From assembly GCA_002633005.1 (NCBI GenBank), contig NMRA01000083.1:136896-200895 (forward strand): a stretch of 64,000 nucleotides of DNA, written 5' to 3'. The translations under genes were made by a program, and so were the position numbers. The notes below the pieces were generated by a model, which searched no databases, was not told the DNA's origin, and was given only the letters and a program-made list of their open reading frames with translations. Origin of the DNA: Phoronis australis. Its lineage: Eukaryota; Phoronida; Phoronidae. Of the stretch, positions 40,301 to 49,300 are shown piece after piece (position 1 is the stretch's first letter; each line of letters starts with the position of its first letter).

Positions 40301-43300
40301 TCAACACTGAAATACACACAGCACGCTAGTCAACACTGAAATACACACAGCACGCTAGTCAACACTGAAATACACACAGCACGCTAGTCAACACTGAAAT
40401 ACCCAAAACTTAAAGAGCTCAGTATTATTCAGTGAACAATGTGTTCACCCATAGTGAACTATGTGTTCACCCATACTCGAAAAACTTGTTCAAGGACAAA
40501 CTATGCCATACAGCACAATTATAAACTTTAGCAATTCAATGGCTAATTGTTGACAATCTACAAAGTGCCAGAAACTGCAGATATTTTGTTCAACAGTTCG
40601 CTTCAAATCAGTAAACGCTCAATACCTTCATGCAGCTCAGTTCGCAGTTTGTCCGTATCCTCAGATAGTGCCCTCTTCTGGGTATCTAATACAGCCACAT
40701 ACATCTCAAGATCGGTCCGTGATGACTTCTCTGCTTTTAATGTTGTACTCAACTCCTTAAGCTGAAAACACAAAAACATACCCAGAACATCACGTCTAAA
40801 ATCCATTGGTTTATTTACGCCAACCTCTAGCCTATTCATATTGGCAAAATTTTGGTTAGTCATTTCTCCAGCCATCTTCAGGTGTTATGACGTTCCCTGA
40901 AGAACAAACCTGTCTGTGGTACACCCTCGGTAGTCAACCAACAATACTTTTCAAAATTTTGTAACTTTTTCTTGTAGCAAAGTGGGATTTAAACTGAGGA
41001 CCTTTTGTCAGTCAGTCCAGCACTCTAACTACTACACGACGAAGTCTTTCTAAACGTGATTTTAAACAGTCTTGTGGTTAGAGCGACAGATTGTCAACCA
41101 AATGTCCTCAGTGCTGATGACCATGAGTGTCAAATATATCCAATGCTCATTCTTCTAAGAACGCAATAACACCTAAAAATGGAAGAAGAAACCATCGCCC
41201 AAAACCTTATGCCAATGTATAAAGACTAAAGAGTGGTGTACACAGACTGAAAGATTTTAGAATTGATGTTAATACATCACTGCCTCAAAGTGGTTTTAAC
41301 TGAGTTGGAGGACTGGTTACATAAGTGGCTAGAATTAAATCTTTACAAAATTCTACTTTAGAAAGGCATAAATCAGTACATTTCATGAGTCAGGCTGACC
41401 AAACAGCCAACACTAGCTCTCCGCTCACCTTATCTTCCACTTCTTCAGGGCTTAAATCAGCAGTTAAACTGTCTTTACTCGGAGAATTCCGCATCGACCC
41501 GGATTTTTTCTGCAAAATAGTGAAGGAAATAAGACTTTGGGCACATCAAGAAAAACTGAGAAATAGTAAAATCTCATGAGTCATTTCTTAATGTTCATCA
41601 CACGGTATTAAAGCAAATTAATTCCTCGTTGTTTCAACATTTGTATGAAAAGCACAAATACTTTAGCATCAAATTTGCTTTTCTGGGAATCTAAAACTAT
41701 TACTTGTGACCCCAGCATGTCTAAATCCATGTCACTATTCACAGCTCCTGCACAGCTGCAATCACTGAACAGTAGTGACAGGGCTGAGGGGGCAGGGTCA
41801 ACAGTACACCGGTGACATCGTTTGGTACAAGCACGTACTAACCCCCACAGCCACAACATGGTACAGAGAGAACCCTCTATCTGATAACAGCAACTAACAC
41901 TAAATCACACATACGGGTAGTCTTAGCCTGTGATATCTAGTAAGAGATAAAGTAAGGAGTAATGTGTGTACAATATTTATCAGTCAACTATGACCTTTGA
42001 CACCCAAATATTGAACCATTAACCTCAGGTACAACATGGCGGCAAAGACCACAAGAGAGGAGTGTACTGACATGCGCTTTGATGTTTCTGATGCCTCCTA
42101 AGGTACCAAACTGTCTCCCTCTTTGTTTTCTTTGTTTGGGAATGATTTGGAATGAGAGTTGCAAAATTCTGGCGTTTCATTATGTAATATGTTGCACCTT
42201 TTTTATGGCTCTTTGTTGCAGATGATGTAATTTTGTTTTTGATTATACCTGAGAAATTGCCATGACTCATTAATCAAGTAGATCTTTAATGCATGGAATG
42301 GAAATTAGTTTTTAATGTTTGCAAAACAAAAATTGTAGTATTTCTAACGGGTGGAAAATAACGTAACTAAGAGAAGTGGAAAATAACTATGAGAAGTAGA
42401 CTTTAAACATTGAGAAAATTTTAGTAAAATCGAGTTATTAACTTTTAGGTACACATTTTCAGCATTTACTTCAGGGTGCAAAACTCAAGAACATTTGGTA
42501 GATAAAACTTCTGAAGTATAGTTAATTTTGAATGAAAAAGCGTGTCACAATTTTTCGCCTGTCACCTGGTTACAACTTTTTGACTAAATTACGATTCAGA
42601 AATTTGGGGGGTTTCCCTCTGCACTGGATATGAAAGTTGCGCATAATAAATTCTGCAAGCTTATACTTGGTTTATTGAGAAATATACCGAATGTTGCAAC
42701 AAGAGTGACAATGGCAAGCGTATTATGAGATGACTAAAGTATGTTGTAAAATATTGACTGAAGTCATTGAAATTTGATGACTCGCGGTAACTGAGCTACA
42801 CTGTGGAACTTGCAGAAAAAGGATACAACTATTGGTGGCTAGATGTAAAAAGCTTGTTACATAGAATAAGTTTTAGTTTTATATGGGAATGTCAGGGCGC
42901 TGGTGATGAGTTGACCTTTTTGAGGAAATTTAAGCAAAGGGTGTTTAGATAATGATTTTAGTAAACTCAACAGTTACAGGCTTTAAAAATTGATCTTATA
43001 TAGAAGAGTACAAACTGCAAAAAACATTTATCTGTTGTTGCTAAATTAAGATATGTAAATTATCTATTGAAGAATGAAAGAGCGTTATAGTACAGCATAT
43101 TCTATAAAAGTCTAGTCGTAGTTGAAGAAGAATACAATAAATAAATGTCCAAGGTTTGAAAACACCCAAATTCTACAATTATTGATCCATAACATTTCGA
43201 AATTAGTCCGATATTTATTACGTTCCCTTGCGACAAGAGAAAGGCTTACAGATTAAAGTATTAATTTTAACTATATATCTGAAACTCTGTCATATTTGGA

Positions 43301-46300
43301 CACTGCTGCTGCTTAATAGAATGAAATTTAAGGGCAAAGGTAGTCTTGATTCTGTCAACAAAATTGTTATTATTAATATTAATATATTACCATCTGGTAA
43401 AAGTAAGTGAGTCTAGAAGAGGAATTATACGGTCATAGACATAAAAGTAATCTAAATAAGTCTGGGGTCACTTAACAGAGAAACAGAGAGGTTGGCCCTC
43501 CATCCTAATGGCCATGATTGCACGTCATGCAAAACAATCTCAAATATGGCAGCAATAATAGTTCATTGTGTTTCTATGAACAAGGCCTGTGACACCATAC
43601 AATAGAACTCCCACAATTTCACAATGTTTACTGAAAAAAGTAAACATGACAAAAGTGTAACACCATAGCCATTGTGAGGTTCAATCTCACCAGTGTTAGA
43701 AAACGACACACTACTGAGGAACACAATAACTAGCCTATTCGGAAAATAAAATCTACATTTATTTAAATCCATTCTTCTTTAACCAACCAGTACAATAAAT
43801 GGTATATTCAAAGGAGATGATTCCCCACAGGTCAAGTCACTTTTGCAATGCACGTTACTGAGTAGTCACTATCTCTGATTCTTGATGCGACTGACTTGAA
43901 TAGTATCTATCACGACATTTCATCGTCTCCAAAAATGACTGACAACAAAACAAACTGCTGGACGAACTGCGCAAATTTCTCATTACAAATTGTCACTGTA
44001 TTATGCAGGAGTACGTAGCGAATAACTGGCAGTAACTAGACAGTGGACGATGAACACTGCAGAGCATATCATAACATAACACATGTAAGGACAGACATAC
44101 AATAACTTGTACTATTGAACGACAGAACAGAAAATGGTTTGATGTATTGAACAGGGCTTTCCCTGCATGAGGTGCAGTAGCAATGCTGGCTTGTATGACA
44201 AAGGACTAGAGGCAGCTATGTGGCACAATATGGAGCGAGCAAAGCAAAACAGTTAATGTGATACAAGGCGTTGTGTTTTATCAGAAATAACAGAATGAAT
44301 CACGACACGTGCAGAAACATAAGGAAGTAAAATAGCGTATGTTTGTCAAAACCCAAAATATATTTGATCGTTCGGCTTTGGAGTTGTCACATCCAAAGTC
44401 AAAATTGAACAATTGAAAGTGTAAAAAAGTGTATGATTGGTCCTTGTTGATCACAAATTACGGAGCATCACAGCACCATCACTCAATCAGCAAATGGCAC
44501 ATCACGAAGCTTAAAAATTGTCAAAGGAAGTGGTCTTTTGCTACAAAATTGAATGAACACTTCATTGCACTTTGATGTAAATAAATATCTCTCAACAATA
44601 AACTACTTTAATGAGAAATTTATTCAGAAATAGATACTTTCACTTAAATCATGGGTACAAGACTAGTGATAGAATCATAGTCACCTCCATCTGATAACCA
44701 GAGAGAAGTTGACCAGAGGCACTCTTTCATAACTTAAAAACAGTCTGCTCACCACACTTTCATACTGCTGCAATTTGGCATCTGTCTCTCTCAACTTCTG
44801 TTTCAGAGCTTTCACTTCTTCCTCCAGGGGGAGCACTACTGACCTCAGCACTTCTGCATCTTCTTGTGCCTGCAATAGATGTCAGCAGTGACAAGGTTAC
44901 TTTCACCATGAACCGATGCCACTGTAAAAGTTGAGTTAGAGTACATAGGTTCAGGTCCATAAATAATGTTAATCAATTTAAGAAAATTTTGTGAATAACA
45001 GAAATAACGCAGCAAGGGCAAAATGAATCTGTTAACAAGTCTTAATTTCTAGAGAAAATATTAAGACAAATAATATGTTATGCTCAATTAATATCAACAT
45101 TACACACATAACAGAAGCAAGGAACATAAAGCAGAAGAAAAGCTGGAATGAAGTCAAAGAATGAATAATAAATCAGCAGATAAGCAGTAAAGGTTGCAGA
45201 CACAGAACATTCAGAAGTTAAAAGCTCAAATGTAGATCAAACTATGGGTCTGTTTTGAACATCAGCAAAGACAGCAATTGTGCAATACCAGAAGGGCATT
45301 TCTATGCTGCAACTATGCACATTCATACCAAAAAAATTGGGTAAAAAGACTAGTATTGTGAAAAGGTGCATGGCTGAATTTCAGTTCATGTGACACCGCA
45401 GCCAAAGTTCTCATGAACAACGGTGACTTCAAAATGTATGACTGTCTTCACTTCTAAGCCTACAAGTACTTGTCATATGTGCTTTGCAATGAAGCTTTGG
45501 ATGCAATTCGGTATCCTATCGCTGTTTTCTCCAATTTTTATATCATAACTAACATTCAAGCCATATTTAACACACTGATAGCGAACATAAACATGTAAAT
45601 CAGTATTTCTAAGATATACAACACGACCAAAGAAGATAAGAAATTGCCAATACAATACCTGTCCATCTGCGTAGCTGATATCAGGTGATACGAACACAAC
45701 AGCACAAGGTTAGTTGCTTACCAGTACCTTTCTAAAGCTGTCTTCTAAGTTCTCTGGCTCCTGGTCCTGACCGGTGATTCCTCGGACACGCTTTAAGGAC
45801 TTGGAAACGGTCGAGAGAAAGCTGGGGCTACAATTAAAATAAAGTACTATGAGAATAGGAAACATTCAATTTGGTACAACTCATTTACGACCTTGCTGTC
45901 TTTTTTCAATGCTGCTGCACTCAAGTGAAAAGTATTGTTTTCCGTAATAATAGTAATAATGATAATAATAATTATTATATTATTATTATATCACTAATAA
46001 TTATAATAATATCACTAGTAACAATAATTATAATAATATCACTAATAATAATAATTATTATTATAATATCACTAATAATAATATCACGAATAATAATAAT
46101 ATCACTAATAATAATATCACGAATAATAATATCACTAATAATAATATCACTAATAATAGTAATATATAGAACATATTTTTCAACTGGGCTATCAAGTTTT
46201 CTGAACAGCTTATAAAAATTTCCTCATACTGTTCACATGTCACCCATTTAGCTGTGATGACACCGGATGTTTACGAGTGAATAACAGCCCCACAATGCAT

Positions 46301-49300
46301 TAGAAAAACAACAGCAGCCCCTTGATGAAATCACCCAAATGATAGTGGCCTGCATTTCATGAAACTAGTCTTCAGTCTTAAGTTTGACATTTGACAGTTG
46401 AAGCGACAACCACATCGTTCAGCAAGTGTAACGTTATGCCAACAGGCAAGTTTCTACCAAGCATATGACTTCCAAGAAATGAAGCATGGTTTTAGCAAGC
46501 AGTTAACATTTTCAGTAATTTTCCTATTATATAATGCAAGGAAGATGTCATTATTCATTAATAACCTTGGCTGCAATCACACAAATCCACATAGGACAAC
46601 GCTCAATCTAACGTTAACCAAAAGTTTTCAACAAAAGCAGAATTGAGCACAATTGAGAAAATTATCTGGAAAACATGTGACAAAGCTGAGGAACTTGAAT
46701 GTCAATGTACATTTACAAAACCCAAAATTTCAACAGAGCCTACTCTTGTACAGACTGTGCGCATTAACAATTATTTTGCTTCCTCAAATCACTAAAGAAT
46801 TTCATCCGACTGGTAAGACACTGACCTTTTGAAGTTCGTGAGTTCACAGTCACGTGGCTTCAACATACTAATGTTTTTGACTCTACTAGGAGAAGAGTTT
46901 TGACAAAACTGAAAAACTGAAGTAGACTGAAGATTAATGTCACGACTGGTGTGAGAGGGGTTGTAATGAGCGCCCTCTGTGATGACAGAGCAATCATCAC
47001 AGCCTGTAACGTCAGCAGTGACGGCAAATCACCAATCTACTTCCGTTTGAAAAAGGTCTTCACTTCACAATACTGCCTGAAGCAGTTCAGAATCTATGAA
47101 TAAATGTTTTGATGTCACCAGTTCTGTGGAAAATCTCGAAAATAAACATTTTTAAACAAAAGTAATTAGTGCAAGTCAACCATTATTACGAAAATAAAGT
47201 AAAAAATGTCTGACATAATTGTGGTGACTATTTTTAGCATCTATTGATAGTTTGGTCATCAGTGACCTAAGTGTTCTAAACATTATCTATCGATAATTAG
47301 GTATCACACTAAAGTGTTTAACTCAACAGTTTTGTAAAACAATAAATTTTGTTAACTACATCTAAATGCCAAAATTTCTCTTAAAATTCATTATGAAAAC
47401 CCCGTGTCACAAATGTAATGTTTATGCCATGAACCATTTGTTTCGTGATATGGCACAACTGAAAAGATCTCGCATGGAACATTCAAATGTCACATGTGAG
47501 AATGCAATGGTCCATGTGAGAAATGACATTTGTCACATGGAGCATGAGTTTTTGAAAGTTAATTACAGATAATTAAAAAAATCCTTTCAGCAAAGTAAAT
47601 ATTGAAATGAAATCACAACTAAAAAGCTATTGAAATGAAATCACAAATAAAAAAGCTATCTATTGCACCCACTTTCAATTGAATTGAGCAAAATAAGCAA
47701 AATATTTTGAGACTGTGCAAATCTCATATTATTTTTGAATGCGTTTTATTACAGTCGAAAATTTTAACATTGTGTAGAAATCAACTCAATTGTAAACTCA
47801 TGAACCTTAGTAGATCAGTTTGTTTCATGTCGGCATTCAAACAAATCACTACTCCCACATAGATTATGCATAATTTGATATTTTTATTTAGAAACACATG
47901 CCTCACTTTGAGGAAGCAGACATCGTTGTTATCCCTAAGTGTATGTACAATGACACATGGGGTTCAGATACCTATAAAGCATTACCTATCTCTGGGTTGG
48001 TTGCGCAGTTCGTTCATTTGATGCAAAAGCCTCTTGTTCATGTCCATCAACTTAGACTTTTCCAGCTCGTACTTGGCAGCTGTCGATGTACTTGCTTCGT
48101 CAGCAGCAGCTACAGTGGAGAGAGAAATTATGGTACACAACAAGTGAACTGGTCTATGAACATTACCAAAAAAACATAAAGTAGTTGACATCGCTCATTA
48201 CATGCACTATCCCCAGTCCAATTTCACGTCATTCTTTGGGGGTATTGAGATTACTCTGATAAGCAGGCAGCATACATAAGTCAAGGTGCACCATCATGTT
48301 ATTCAGGCAGGTTACACAAAAGAGGTTGGGACAGATCAACAAAGGAACAACAATGCGCATTATTTCTCTTTAATTTGTTCTGTTGTAGTTATCCAAATTT
48401 TTGCCATTCAAATAATGCAGAAGTTCAATTTTCAATGACAGATTTAGGTTTTATGGTCTACAGTGTCTAGAACAGTTGGGGAAAAAATGTTGTCACGAAC
48501 AGGCAGCGATTACCACCGATAGCCACCTCCATTCCCTAATACCCAAACAAATGGAGACGGTCATATAATTGAAGGCGCCGTGGTAACTGCCTATTGTAAT
48601 TCCAACTAGTGACAACTATTCATAGTTGCTGATTGGGAAATGCGAAGTAACACATAATGTGAATTCACGTATTCATACTGATTTAAGTGGAACATAGTAT
48701 TAGTCAAAGATTAGTTTGAATATATTGAAACAACCGCTTGGGTTCCTCGCATCTTGTACTTCTGAGCAAGTTTTCGCACAGGCCTGCACTTTTTTCCGCC
48801 AAGTCAGATGGTGCTGGGGCATGATGCCTACATCCAGCATTGTCAAGTAGCAGGTTGACTTCAAAACAGCCACAAACCAACCAGGGGATACAACAAGTTT
48901 ATCACAACCCTGGGAACTAGGACTAACCCTAGGTCTGTCCTTGAAATTCAACTTAGAAATTGACTACTGGCATGCTGCGCTTTGAGTAAACTTACAAATT
49001 TGTTCTCAAATTATGTGACACTTGGCTATATTTCTGAGTTTGGAAATTGGTGAGTTGTGGGTGAACTTGTGGTATATGCAGAATGTAAACTGAATTGAAG
49101 ACCTGCACCAAGAATACTTATTAACTCAGGAAGACAAAACAAAATGGCAGAAACCGAGGGTCGCTTACCTGACAAAGTGTGCGCACAACAGATTTGCACT
49201 ATACATGCATAACCTAACTAACATGTCAATGCAGGCACATGAGGGCAAAGGTTTACTGCAATGTAGGAGTTCAGAAACATTTGCAATCTCATCCTGGAAC

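Noticed and set aside
41325-41579. 84-aa + strand frame that looks protein-like
   Set aside because: It is antisense to the 81-bp rabaptin candidate exon, which has proper splice sites and matching phase.
45871-46215. 114-aa isoleucine-rich frame
   Set aside because: It is the translation of an ATA/TAA microsatellite.
48700-48951. 83-aa - strand frame inside a rabaptin intron
   Set aside because: Composition looks somewhat protein-like, but it matches no rabaptin segment, and the flanking exons join in phase without it.
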